Shown: one piece after another, positions 1-12,122 of the stretch
Position numbering within the stretch: the stretch's first letter is position 1
Layout of the letters: each line of letters opens with the position of its first letter
From: Hydractinia symbiolongicarpus
Lineage: Eukaryota > Cnidaria > Hydrozoa > Anthoathecata > Hydractiniidae
DNA length: 64,000 nucleotides
Reading direction: 5' to 3'
NCBI RefSeq assembly: GCF_029227915.1
Contig: NC_079875.1
Coordinates: 22,935,001-22,999,000 of the forward strand
Position numbers and translations under genes: made by a program
Notes under the pieces: generated by a model
Databases searched by the model: none
Told to the model about the DNA's origin: nothing
The model's input: only the letters and a program-made list of their open reading frames with translations

Positions 1-1390
1 TGGAAACACATTAGTTACGTGTAAGATCTTTTTAGACGGCAAAAAGCCATATTACAAGGTTTGGAGGCCTGCGCCCGTAATTGTCAATGTTCTAAGGCCA
101 TGACGTTAAGGAAAACGGCTTGAGACGTCAAAGTCCATTGAGGGTGGAAGGACTAGACCGATGATAACTTCCTTAAGGACGTAGAACCGCGTGAACTACT
201 TCTAAGTAGGCTGCAAAAGGCCATATTACCGCTTTTACAGCCCTTTGCTCGTGGTTGACAGTCTTCTGTAGTTCTGTCGTCAAGGAAAACGACTTGGAAC
301 GTTGTAGTCCATTGAGAGTGGAAGGACTAGAGCAATCGTAACTTACCTAGGCACGTGGAAACATATAAGTGACGTGTAAGACCTTTATTAGGCGGCAAAA
401 GCTCATATTCCAAGTTTAAAGGCCTGCCTACGTAGTTGAGAGTGTTTTAAAGCTATGGCGACAATGAAAACGACTTAGAACGTTGTAACCTGTTAAGAAT
501 GGAAGGACTAGACCGATGGTAATCTTTGCAGGCAGGTGGAAACACATTAGTTACGTGTAAGATATTTTTAGACGGCAAACAGCCATATTACAAGGTTTGG
601 TGGCCTTTGCCCGTAATTGACAATGTTCTAAGGCCGTGATATTAAAGAAAACGGTTTCAGACGTCAAAGTCCATTGAGAGTGGAAGGACTAGACTGATGA
701 TAACTTCCTTAAGGACGTAGAACCGCGTGAATTACTTCTAAGGCCGTTATTAGGCTGCAAAAGGCCATCTTACCGCTTTTACAGCCCTTTGCCCGTGGTT
801 GACAGTCTTCTGTAGTTCTGTCGTCAAGGAAAACGACTTGGAACGCTGTAGTCCATTGAGAGTGGAAGGACTAGAGCAATCGTAACTTACCTAGGCACGT
901 GGAAACATATAAGTGACGTGTAAGACCTTTATTAGGCGGCAAAAGCTCATATTCCAAGTTTCAAGGCCTGCCTACGTAATTGAGAGTGTTTTAAAGCTAT
1001 GGCGACAATGAAAACGACTTAGAACGTTGTAACCTATTAAGTAAGAGTGGAAGGACTAGACCGATGGTAATCTTTGCAGGCAGGTGGAAACACATTAGTT
1101 ACGTGTAAGATCTTTTTAGACGGCAAACAGCCATATTACAAGGTTTGGAGGCCTGTGCCCGTAACTGACAATGTTCTAAGGCCGTGATATTAAGGAAAAC
1201 GGTTTCAGACGTCAAAGTCCATTGAGAGTGGAATGACTAGACCGATGATAACTTCCTTAAGGACGTAGAACCGCGTGAATTACTTCTAAGGCTGTTAGTA
1301 GGCTGCAAAAGGCCATATTACCGCTTTTACAGCCCTTTGCCCGTGGTTGACAGTCTTCTGTAGTTCTGTCGTCAAGGAAAACGACTTGGA
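1..1390 (+). repeat. Segment copy 1, marked by 8-bp deletion in B
   Basis: This stretch matches 2717-4106 at an offset of 2,716 bp. Shared rare marks are gcaaaaagcc in the first A, an 8-bp loss in B leaving ctaagtaggctgc (at about 205 and 2922), gatatttttagac in the next A, ccatcttacc in the next B and a 4-bp insertion giving taagtaagagtgg in C. The copies differ at a few bases, such as gcctgcgccc versus gcctgtgccc. Similarity falls off after the third B. Confidence 0.85.
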
Positions 1391-2716
1391 AAGCCGTAGT
1401 CCATTGAGAGTGGAAGGACTAGAGCAATCGTAACTTACCTAGGCACGTGGAAACACATGAGTGACGTGTAAGACCTTTATTAGGCGGCAAAAGCTCATAT
1501 TCCAAGTTTAAAGGCCTGCCTACGTAATTGAGAGTGTTTTAAAGCTATAGCGACAATGAAAACGACTTAGAACGTTGTAAGCTATCAAGAGTGGAGGGAC
1601 TAGACCGATGGTAATCTTTGCAGGCAGGTGGAAACACATTACTTACGTGTAAGATCTTTTTAGACGGCAAACAGCCATATTACAAGGTTTGGTGGCCTTT
1701 GCCCGTAATTGACAATGTTCTAAGGCCGTGATATTAAGGAAAACGGTTTCAGACGTCAAAGTCCATTGAGAGTGGAAGGACTAGACCGATGATAACTTCC
1801 TTAAGGACGTAGAACCGCGTGAATTACTTCTAAGGCTGTTAGTAGGCTGCAAAAGGCCATATTACCTCTTTTACAGCCCTTTGCCCGTGGTTGACAGTCT
1901 TCTGTAGTTCTGTCGTCAAGGAAAACGACTTGGAACGCTGTAGTCCATTGAGAGTGGAAGGACTAGAGCAATCGTAACTTACCTAGGCACGTGGAAACAT
2001 ATAAGTGACGTGTAAGACCTTTATTAGGCGGCAAAAGCTCATATTCCAAGTTTAAAGGCCTGCCTACGTAATTGAGAGTGTTTTAAAGCTATAGCGACAA
2101 TGAAAACGACTTGGGACGTTGTAAGCTATTAAGAGTGGAAGGACTAGACCGATGGTAATCTTTGCAGGCAGGTGGAAACACATTACTTACGTGTAAGATC
2201 TTTTTAGACGGCAAACAGCCATATTACAAGGTTTGGAGGCCTGTGCCCGTAACTGACAATGTTCTAACGCCGTGACGTTAAGGAAAACGGCTTGAGACGT
2301 CAAAGTCCATTGAGAGTGGAAGGACTAGACCGATGATAACTTCCTTAAGGACGTAGAACCGCGTGAATTACTTCTAAGGCTGTTAGTAGGCTGCAAAAGG
2401 CCATATTACCGCTTTTACAGCCCTTTGCCCGTGGTTGACAGTCTTCTGTAGTTCTGTCGTCAAGGAAAACGACTTGGAACGCTGTAGTCCATTGAGAGTG
2501 GAAGGACTAGAGCAATCGTAACTTACCTAGGCACGAGGAAACATATAAGTTACGTGTAAGACCTTTATTAGGCGGCAAAAGCTCATATTCCAAGTTTAAA
2601 GGCCTGCCTACGTAATTGAGAGTGTTTTAAAGCTATGGCGACAATGAAAACGACTTGGGACGTTGTAACCTATTAAGAGTGGAAGGACTAGACCGATGGT
2701 AATCTTTGCAGGCAGG

Positions 2717-4106
2717 TGGAAACACATTAGTTACGTGTAAGATCTTTTTAGACGGCAAAAAGCCATATTACAAGGTTTGGAGGCCTGTGCCCGTAATTGT
2801 CAATGTTCTAAGGCCATGACGTTAAGGAAAACGGCTTGAGACGTCAAAGTCCATTGAGGGTGGAAGGACTAGACCGATGATAACTTCCTTAAGGACGTAG
2901 AACCGCGTGAACTACTTCTAAGTAGGCTGCAAAAGGCCATATTACCGCTTTTACAGCCCTTTGCTCGTGGTTGACAGTCTTCTGTAGTTCTGTCGTCAAG
3001 GAAAACGACTTGGAACGTTGTAGTCCATTGAGAGTGGAAGGACTAGAGCAATCGTAACTTACCTAGGCACGTGGAAACATATAAGTGACGTGTAAGACCT
3101 TTATTAGGCGGCAAAAGCTCATATTCCAAGTTTAAAGGCCTGCCTACGTAGTTGAGAGTGTTTTAAAGCTATGGCGACAATGAAAACGACTTAGAACGTT
3201 GTAACCTGTTAAGAATGGAAGGACTAAACCGATGGTAATCTTTGCAGGCAGGTGGAAACACATTAGTTACGTGTAAGATATTTTTAGACGGCAAACAGCC
3301 ATATTACAAGGTTTGGTGGCCTTTGCCCGTAATTGACAATGTTCTAAGGCCGTGATATTAAGGAAAACGGTTTCAGACGTCAAAGTCCATTGAGAGTGGA
3401 AGGACTAGACTGATGATAACTTCCTTAAGGACGTAGAACCGCGTGAATTACTTCTAAGGCCGTTATTAGGCTGCAAAAGGCCATCTTACCGCTTTTACAG
3501 CCCTTAGCCCGTGGTTGACAGTCTTCTGTAGTTCTGTCGTCAAGGAAAACGACTTGGAACGCTGTAGTCCATTGAGAGTGGAAGGACTAGAGCAATCGTA
3601 ACTTACCTAGGCACGTGGAAACATATAAGTGACGTGTAAGACCTTTATTAGGCGGCAAAAGCTCATATTCCAAGTTTCAAGGCCTGCCTACGTAATTGAG
3701 AGTGTTTTAAAGCTATGGCGACAATGAAAACGACTTAGAACGTTGTAACCTATTAAGTAAGAGTGGAAGGACTAGACCGATGGTAATCTTTGCAGGCAGG
3801 TGGAAACACATTAGTTACGTGTAAGATCTTTTTAGACGGCAAACAGCCAAATTACAAGGTTTGGAGGCCTGTGCCCGTAACTGACAATGTTCTAAGGCCG
3901 TGATATTAAGGAAAACGGTTTCAGACGTCAAAGTCCATTGAGAGTGGAAGGACTAGACCGATGATAACTTCCTTAAGGACGTAGAACCGCGTGAATTACT
4001 TCTAAGGCTGTTAGTAGGCTGCAAAAGGCCATATTACCGCTTTTACACCCCTTTGTCCGTGGTTGACAGTCTTCTGTAGTTCTGTCGTCAAGGAAAACGA
4101 CTTGGA
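2717..4106 (+). repeat. Segment copy 2 of 1-1390
   Basis: This is the second copy, with the same 8-bp deletion, gatatttttagac, ccatcttacc and taagtaag marks in the same order. Trimer lengths repeat the pattern 536, 548, 544 bp seen at the window start. Private changes include cccttagcccg near 3505 and gccaaattac near 3847. Confidence 0.85.
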
Positions 4107-5436
4107 ACGCTGTAGTCCATTGAGAGTGGAAGGACTAGAGCAATCGTAACTTACCTAGGCACGTGGAAACATATAAGTGACGTGTAAGACCTTTATTAGG
4201 CGGCAAAAGCTCATATTCCAAGTTTAAAGGCCTGCCTACGTAATTGAGAGTGTTTTAAAGCTATGGCGACAATGAAAACGACTTAGAACGTTGTAACCTA
4301 TTAAGAGTGGAAGGACTAGACCGATGGTAATCTTTTCAGGCAGGTGGAAACACATTAGTTACGTGTAAGATCTTTTTAGACGGCAAACAGCCATATTACA
4401 AGGTTTGGAGGCCTGTGCCCGTAACTGACAATGTTCTAAGGCCGTGACGTTAAGGAAAACGGCTTGAGACGTCAAAGTCCATTGAGAGTGGAAGGACTAG
4501 ACCGATAATAACTTCCTTAAGGACGTAGAACCGCGTGAATTACTTCTAAGGCTGTTAGTAGGCTGCAAAAGGCCATATTACCGCTTTTACAGCCCTTTGC
4601 CCGTGGTTGACAGTCTTCTGTAGTTCTGTCGTCAAGGAAAACGACTTGGAACGCTGTAGTCCATTGAGAGTGGAAGGACTAGAGCAATCGTAACTTACCT
4701 AGGCACGAGGAAACATATAAGTGACGTGTAAGACCTTTATTAGGCGGCAAAAGCTCATATTCCAAGTTTAAAGGCCTGCCTACGTAATTGAGAGTGTTTT
4801 AAAGCTATAGCAACAATGAAAACGACTTGGGACGTTGTAAGCTATTAAGAGTGGAAGGACTAGACCGATGGTAATCTTTGCAGGCAGGTGGAAACACATT
4901 ACTTACGTGTAAGATCTTTTTAGACGGCAAACAGCCATATTACAAGGTTTGGAGGCCTGTGCCCGTAACTGACAATGTTCTAAGGCCGTGACGTTAAGGA
5001 AAACGGCTTGAGACGTCAAAGTCCATTGAGAGTGGAAGGACTAGACCGATGATAACTTCCTTAAGGACGTAGAACCGCGTGAATTACTTCTAAGGCTGTT
5101 AGTAGGCTGCAAAAGGCCATATTACCGCTTTTACAGCCCTTTGCTCGTGGTTGACAGTCTTCTGTAGTTCTGTCGTCAAGGAAAACGACTTGGAACGCTG
5201 TAGTCCATTGAGAGTGGAAGGACTAGAGCAATCGTAACTTACCTAGGCACGTGGAAACATATAAGTGACGTGTAAGACCTTTATTAGGCGGCAAAAGCTC
5301 ATATTCCAAGTTTCAAGGCCTGCCTACGTAATTGAGAGTGTTTTAAAGCTATGGCGACAATGAAAACGACTTAGAACGTTGTAACCTATTAAGTAAGAGT
5401 GGAAGGACTAGACCGATGGTAATCTTTGCAGGCAGG

Positions 5437-6339
5437 TGGAAACACATTAGTTACGTGTAAGATCTTTTTAGACGGCAAACAGCCATATTACAAGGTTTGG
5501 AGGCCTGTGCCCGTAACTGACAATGTTCTAAGGCCGTGATATTAAGGAAAACGGTTTCAGACGTCAAAGTCCATTGAGAGTGGAAGGACTAGACCGATGA
5601 TAACTTCCTTAAGGACGTAGAACCGCGTGAATTACTTCTAAGGCTGTTAGTAGGCTTTAAAAGGCCATATTACCGCTTTTACAGCCCTTTGCCCGTGGTT
5701 GACAGTCTTCTGTAGTTCTGTCGTCAAGGAAAACGACTTGGAACGCTGTAGTCCATTGAGAGTGGAAGGACTAGAGCAATCGTAACTTACCTAGGCACGT
5801 GGAAACATATAAGTGACGTGTAAGACCTTTAATAGGCGGCAAAAGCTCATATTCCAAGTTTAAAGGCCTGCCTACGTAATTGAGAGTGTTTTAAAGCTAT
5901 GGCGACAATGAAAACGACTTAGAACGTTGTAACCTATTAAGTAAGAGTGGAAGGACTAGACCGATGATAACTTCCTTAAGGACGTAGAACCGCGTGAACT
6001 ACTTCTAAGTAGGCTGCAAAAGGCCATATTACCGCTTTTACAGCCCTTTGCTCGTGGTTGACAGTCTTCTGTAGTTCTGTCGTCAAGGAAAACGACTTGG
6101 AACGTTGTAGTCCATTGAGAGTGGAAGGACTAGAGCAATCGTAACTTACCTAGGCACGTGGAAACATATAAGTGACGTGTAAGACCTTTATTAGGCGGCA
6201 AAAGCTCATATTCCAAGTTTAAAGGCCTGCCTACGTAGTTGAGAGTGTTTTAAAGCTATGGCGACAATGAAAACGACTTAGAACGTTTTAACCTGTTAAG
6301 AATGGAAGGACTAGACCGATGGTAATCTTTGCAGGCAGT
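5437..6339 (+). repeat. Irregular pentamer A-B-C/A-B-C (903 bp)
   Basis: Monomers are A 5437-5617, B 5618-5799, hybrid C/A 5800-5984, B 5985-6158 and C 6159-6339. The hybrid starts as C with the 4-bp taagtaag insertion and ends as A (gataacttccttaaggacg), so one monomer equivalent is missing. The switch lies within 5944-5966, where C and A are identical for 23 bp. The B that follows carries the 8-bp deletion seen at 205 and 2922, so the exchange joined a third copy of that segment. Confidence 0.9.
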
Positions 6340-6700
6340 TGGAAACACATTAGTTACGTGTAAGATATTTTTAGACGGCAAACAGCCATATTACAAGGTT
6401 TGGTGGCCGTTGCCCGTAATTGACAATGTTCTAAGGCCGTGATATTAAGGAAAACGGTTTAAGACGTCAAAGTCCATTGAGAGTGGAAGGACTAGACTGA
6501 TGATAACTTCCTTAAGGACGTAGAACCGCGTGAATTACTTCTAAGGCCGTTATTAGGCTGCAAAAGGCCATCTTACCGCTTTTACAGCCCTTTGCCCGTG
6601 GTTGACAGTCTTCTGTAGTTCTGTCGTCAAGGAAAACGACTTGGAACGCTGTAGTCCATTGAGAGTGGAAGGACTAGAGCAATCGTAACTTACCTAGGCA
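5967..6700 (+). repeat. Partial third copy of the 8-bp-deletion segment
   Basis: After the C/A junction the sequence follows 160-900: B with the 8-bp deletion (about 6008), C ending in aatggaagg, then A with gatatttttagac and B with ccatcttacc. It has more private changes than the copy at 2717, for example tggccgttgccc, gcaggcagttgg and gtttaagacg. Past the B ending near 6700 it follows another variant family. Confidence 0.75.
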
Positions 6701-6883
6701 CGTGGAAACATATAAGTTACGTGTAAGACCTTTATTAGGCGGCAAAAGCTCATATTCCAAGTTTAAAGGCCTGCCTACGTAATTGAGAGTGTTTTAAAGC
6801 TATGGCGACAATGAAAACGACTTAGAACGTTGTAACCTGTTAAGAGTGGAAGGACTAGACCGATGGTAATCTTTGCAGGCAGG

Positions 6884-9059
6884 TGGAAACACATTAGTTA
6901 CGTGTAAGATCTTTTTAGACGGCAAACAGCCATATTACAAGGTTTGGTGGCCTTTGCCCGTAATTAGCGATGTTCTAAGGTTGTGATATTAAGGAAAACG
7001 GTTTCAGACGTCAAAGTCTATTGAGAGTGGAAGGACTAGACCGATGATAACTTCCTTAAGGACGTAGAACCGCGTGAATTACTTCTAAGGCTGTTAGTAG
7101 GCTGCAAAAGGCCATATTACCGCTTTTACAGCCCTTTGCCCGTGGTTGACAGTCTTCTGTAGTTCTGTCGTCAAGGAAAACGACTTGGAACGCTGTAGTC
7201 CATTGAGAGTGGAAGGACTAGAGCAATCGTAACTTACCTAGGCACGCGGAAACATATAAGTTACGTGTAAGACCTTTATTAGGCGGCAAAAGCTCATATT
7301 CCAAGTTTAAAGGCCTGCCTACGTAATTGAGAGTGTTTTAAAGCTATGGCGACAATGAAAACGACTTAGAACGTTGTAACCTATTAAGAGTGGAAGGACT
7401 AGACCGATGGTAATCTTTGCAGGCAGTTGGAAACACATTAGTTACGTGTAAGATCTTTTTAGACGGCAAACAGCCATAATACAAGGTTTGGAGGCCTGTG
7501 CCCGTAACTGACAATGTTCTAAGGCCGTGACGTTAAGGAAAACGGCTTGAGACGTCAAAGTCCATTGAGAGTGGAAGGACTAGACTGATGATAACTTCCT
7601 TAAGGACGTAGAACCGCGTGAATTACTTCTAAGGCTGTTATTAGGCTGCAAAAGGCCATATTACCGCTTTTACAGCCCTTTGCCTGTGGTTGACAGTCTT
7701 CTGTAGTTCTGTCGTCAAGGAAAACGACTTGGAACGCCGTAGTCCATTGAGAGTGGAAGGACTAGAGCAATCGTAACTTACCTAGGCACGTGGAAACATA
7801 TAAGTTACGTGTAAGACCTTTATTAGGCGGCAAAAGCTCATATTCCAAGTTTAAAGGCCTGCCTACGTAATTGAGAGTGTTTTAAAGCTATGGCGACAAT
7901 GAAAACGACTTAGAACGTTGTAACCTGTTAAGAGTGGAAGGACTAGACCAATGGTAATCTTTGCAGGCAGGTGGAAACACATTAGTTACGTGTAAGATCT
8001 TTTTAGACGGCAAACAGCCATATTACAAGGTTTGGAGGCCTGTGCCCGTAACTGACAATGTTCTAAGGCCGTGACGTTAAGGAAAACGGCTTGAGACGTC
8101 AAAGTCCATTGAGAGTGGAAGGACTAGACTGATGAGAACTTCCTTAAGGACGTAGAACCGTGTGAATTACTTCTCAGGCTGTTAGTAGGCTGCAAAAGGC
8201 CATATTACCGCTTTTACAGCCCTTTGCCCGTGGTTGACAGTCTTCTGTAGTTCTGTCGTCAAGGAAAACGACTTGGACCGCCGTAGTCCATTGAGAGTGG
8301 AAGGACTAGAGCAATCGTAACACACCTAGGCACGTGGAAACACATGAGTGACGTGTAAGACCTTTATTAGGCGGCAAAAGCTCATATTTTAAGTTTAAAG
8401 GCCTGCCTACGTAATTGAGAGTGTTTTAAAGCTATAGCGACAATGAAAACGACTTAGAACGTTGTAACCTGTTAAGAGTGGAAGGACTAGACCGATGGTA
8501 ATCTTTGCAGGCAGGTGGAAACACATTAGTTACGTGTAAGATCTTTTTAGACGGCAAACAGCCATATTACAAGGTTTGGTGGCCTTTGCCCGTAATTGAC
8601 AATGTTCTAAGGCCGTGATATTAAGGAAAACGGTTTCAGACGTCAAAGTCCATTGAGAGTGGAAGGACTAGACCGATGATAACTTCCTTAAGGACGTAGA
8701 ACCGCGTGAATTACTAATAAGGCTGTTAGTAGGCTGCAAAAGGCCATATTACCGCTTTTACAGCCCTTTGCCCGTGGTTGACAGTCTTCTGTAGTTCTGT
8801 CGTCAAGGAAAACGACTTGGACCGCCGTAGTCCATTGAGAGTGGAAGGACTAGAGCAATCGTAACTTACCTAGGCACGTGGAAACATATAAGTTACGTGT
8901 AAGACCTTTATTAGGCGGCAAAAGCTCATATTCCAAGTTTAAAGGCCTGCCTACGTAATTGAGAGTGTTTTAAAGCTATGGCGACAATGAAAACGACTTA
9001 GAACGTTGTAACCTGTTAAGAGTGGAAGGACTAGACCGATGGTAATCTTTGCAGGCAGG
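6884..9059 (+). repeat. Four-HOR block, first copy (2,176 bp)
   Basis: Four trimers carry ordered rare marks: aattagcgatg with cacgcggaaac; ccataatac with gcctgtgg and gaccaatgg; ctgatgagaac with accgccg, cacacctagg and tcatattttaag; then a trimer with accgccg. The same order resumes at 9060, giving a 2,176-bp (4 x 544) period. Private marks include actaataagg near 8715 and ctcaggctg near 8173. Confidence 0.8.
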
Positions 9060-11235
9060 TGGAAACACATTAGTTACGTGTAAGATCTTTTTAGACGGCA
9101 AACAGCCATATTACAAGGTTTGGTGGCCTTTGCCCGTAATTAACGATGTTCTAAGGCCGTGATATTAAGGAAAACGGTTTCAGACGTCAAAGTCTATTGA
9201 GAGTGGAAGGACTAGACCGATGATAACTTCCTTAAGGACGTAGAACCGCGTGAATTACTTCTAAGGCTGTTAGTAGGCTGCAAAAGGCCATATTACCGCT
9301 TTTACAGCCCTTTGCCCGTGGTTGACAGTCTTCTGTAGTTCTGTCGTCAAGGAAAACGACTTGGAACGCTGTAGTCCATTGAGAGTGGAAGGACTAGAGC
9401 AATCGTAACTTACCTAGGCACGCGGAAACATATAAGTTACGTGTAAGACCTTTATTAGGCGGCAAAAGCTCATATTCCAAGTTTAAAGGCCTGCCTACGT
9501 AATTGAGAGTGTTTTAAAGCTATGGCGACAATGAAAACGACTTGGGACGTTGTAAGCTATTAAGTGTGAAATGACTAGACCGATGGTAATCTTTGCAGGC
9601 AGGTGGAAACACATTAGTTACGTGTAAGATCTTTTTAGACGGCAAACAGCCATAATACAAGGTTTGGAGGCCTGTGCCCGTAACTGACAATGTTCTAAGG
9701 CCGTGACGTTAAGGAAAACGGCTTGAGACGTCAAAGTCCATTGAGAGTGGAAGGACTAGACTGATGATAACTTCCTTAAGGACGTAGAACCGCGTGAATT
9801 ACTTCTAAGGCTGTTATTAGGCTGCAAAAGGCCATATTACCGCTTTTACAGCCCTTTGCCTGTGGTTGACAGTCTTCTGTAGTTCTGTCGTCAAGGAAAA
9901 CGACTTGGAACGCCGTAGTCCATTGACAGTGGAAGGACTAGAGCAATCGTAACTTACCTAGGCACGTGGAAACATATAAGTTACGTGTAAGACCTTTATT
10001 AGGCGGCAAAAGCTCATATTCCAAGTTTAAAGGCCTGCCTACGTAATTGAGAGTGTTTTAAAGCTATGGCGACAATGAAAACGACTTAGAACGTTGTAAC
10101 CTGTTAAGAGTGGAAGGACTAGACCAATGGTAATCTTTGCAGGCAGGTGGAAACACATTAGTTACGTGTAAGATCTTTTTAGACGGCAAACAGCCATATT
10201 ACAAGGTTTGGAGGCCTGTGCCCGTAACTGACAATGTTCTAAGGCCGTGACGTTAAGGAAAACGGCTTGAGACGTCAAAGTCCATTGAGAGTGAAAGGAC
10301 TAGACTGATGAGAACTTCCTTAAGGACGTAGAACCGCGTGAATTACTTCTAAGGCTGTTAGTAGGCTGCAAAAGGCCATATTACCGCTTTTACAGCCCTT
10401 TGCCCGTGGTTGACAGTCTTCTGTAGTTCTGTCGTCAAGGAAAACGACTTGGACCGCCGTAGTCCATTGAGAGTGGAAGGACTAGAGCAATCGTAACACA
10501 CCTAGGCACGTGGAAACACATGAGTGACGTGTAAGACCTTTATTAGGCGGCAAAAGCTCATATTTTAAGTTTAAAGGCCTGCCTACGTAATTGAGAGTGT
10601 TTTAAAGCTATAGCGACAATGAAAACGACTTAGAACGTTGTAACCTGTTAAGAGTGGAAGGACTAGACCGATGGTAATCTTTGCAGGCAGGTGGAAACAC
10701 ATTAGTTACGTGTAAGATCTTTTTAGACGGCAAACAGCCATATTACAAGGTTTGGTGGCCTTTGCCCGTAATTGACAATGTTCTAAGGCCGTGATATTAA
10801 GGAAAACGGTTTCAGACGTCAAAGTCCATTGAGAGTGGAAGGACTAGACCGATGATAACTTCCTTAAGGACGTAGAACCGCGTGAATTACTTCTAAGGCT
10901 GTTAGTAGGCTGCAAAAGGCCATATTACCGCTTTTACAGCCCTTTGCCCGTGGTTGACAGTCTTCTGTAGTTCTGTCGTCAAGGAAAACGACTTGGACCG
11001 CCGTAGTCCATTGAGAGTGGAAGGACTAGAGCAATCGTAACTTACCTAGGCACGTGGAAACATATAAGTTACGTGTAAGACCTTTATTAGGCGGCAAAAG
11101 CTCATATTCCAAGTTTAAAGGCCTGCCTACGTAATTGAGAGTGTTTTATAGCTATGGCGACAATGAAAACGACTTAGAACGTTGTAACCTGTTAAGAGTG
11201 GAAGGACTAGACCGATGGTAATCTTTGCAGGCAGG
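9060..11235 (+). repeat. Four-HOR block, second copy (2,176 bp)
   Basis: The units at 9060, 9604, 10148 and 10692 match those at 6884, 7428, 7972 and 8516 by their diagnostic variants. The first A differs by aattaacgatg instead of aattagcgatg, and its C ends in an unusual gtgtgaaatgac (near 9565). The last C reads gttttatagc, a mark inherited by later copies near 14210, 16730 and 18906. Confidence 0.8.
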
Positions 11236-11941
11236 TGGAAACACATTAGTTACGTGTAAGATCTTTTTAGACGGCAAACAGCCATATTACAAGGTTTGGT
11301 GGCCTTTGCCCGTAATTAACGATGTTCTAAGGCCGTGATATTAAGGAAAACGGTTTCAGACGTCAAAGTCTATTGAGAGTGGAAGGACTAGACCGATTAT
11401 AACTTCCTTAAGGACGTAGAACCGCGTGAATTACTTCTAAGGCTGTTAGTAGGCTGCAAAAGGCCATATTACCGCTTTTACAGCCCTTTGCCTGTGGTTG
11501 ACAGTCTTCTGTAGTTCTGTCGTCAAGGAAAACGACTTGGAACGCCGTAGTCCATTGAGAGTGGAAGGACTAGAGCAATCGTAACTTACCTAGGCACGTG
11601 GAAACATATAAGTTACGTGTAAGACCTTTATTAGGCGGCAAAAGCTCATATTCCAAGTTTAAAGGTTGACAGTCTTCTGTCTCGTCAAGGAAAACGACTT
11701 GGAACGCTGTAGTCCATTGAGAGTGGAAGGACTAGAGCAATCGTAACTTACCTAGGCACGTGGAAACACATGAGTGACGTGTAAGACCTTTATTAGGCGG
11801 CAAAAGCTCATATTTTAAGTTTAAAGGCCTGCCTACGTAATTGAGAGTGTTTTAAAGCTATGGCGACAATGAAAACGACTTAGAACGTTGTAACCTATTA
11901 AGAGTGGAAGGACTAGACCGATGGTAATCTTTGCAGGCAGT
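11236..11941 (+). repeat. Irregular tetramer A-B-C/B-C (706 bp), copy 1
   Basis: Monomers are A 11236-11416, B 11417-11598, hybrid C/B 11599-11760 (162 bp) and C 11761-11941. The hybrid runs as C to tttaaagg and then continues as B from ttgacagtc. Only gg (11664-11665) is shared at the join. The B part also lacks 6 bp, reading cttctgtctcgtc (11680/11681). This pattern suggests end joining rather than homologous exchange. The same join occurs 3,063 bp downstream. Confidence 0.9.
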
Positions 11942-12122
11942 TGGAAACACATTAGTTACGTGTAAGATCTTTTTAGACGGCAAACAGCCATATTACAAGG
12001 TTTGGTGGCCTTTGCCCGTAATTGACAATGTTCTAAGGCCGTGATATTAAGGAAAACGGTTTCAGACGTCAAAGTCCATTGAGAGTGGAAGGACTAGACC
12101 GATGGTAATCTTTGCAGGCAGG
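11942..12122 (+). repeat. Solo hybrid monomer A/C (181 bp), copy 1
   Basis: It begins as A (gcagttggaaac context, gatattaagg, tttcagacg) and ends as C (gatggtaatctttgcaggcagg), then is followed directly by a new A, so B and most of C are missing. The switch lies within 12082-12104, a 23-bp stretch identical in A and C that contains the shared box. Confidence 0.9.
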
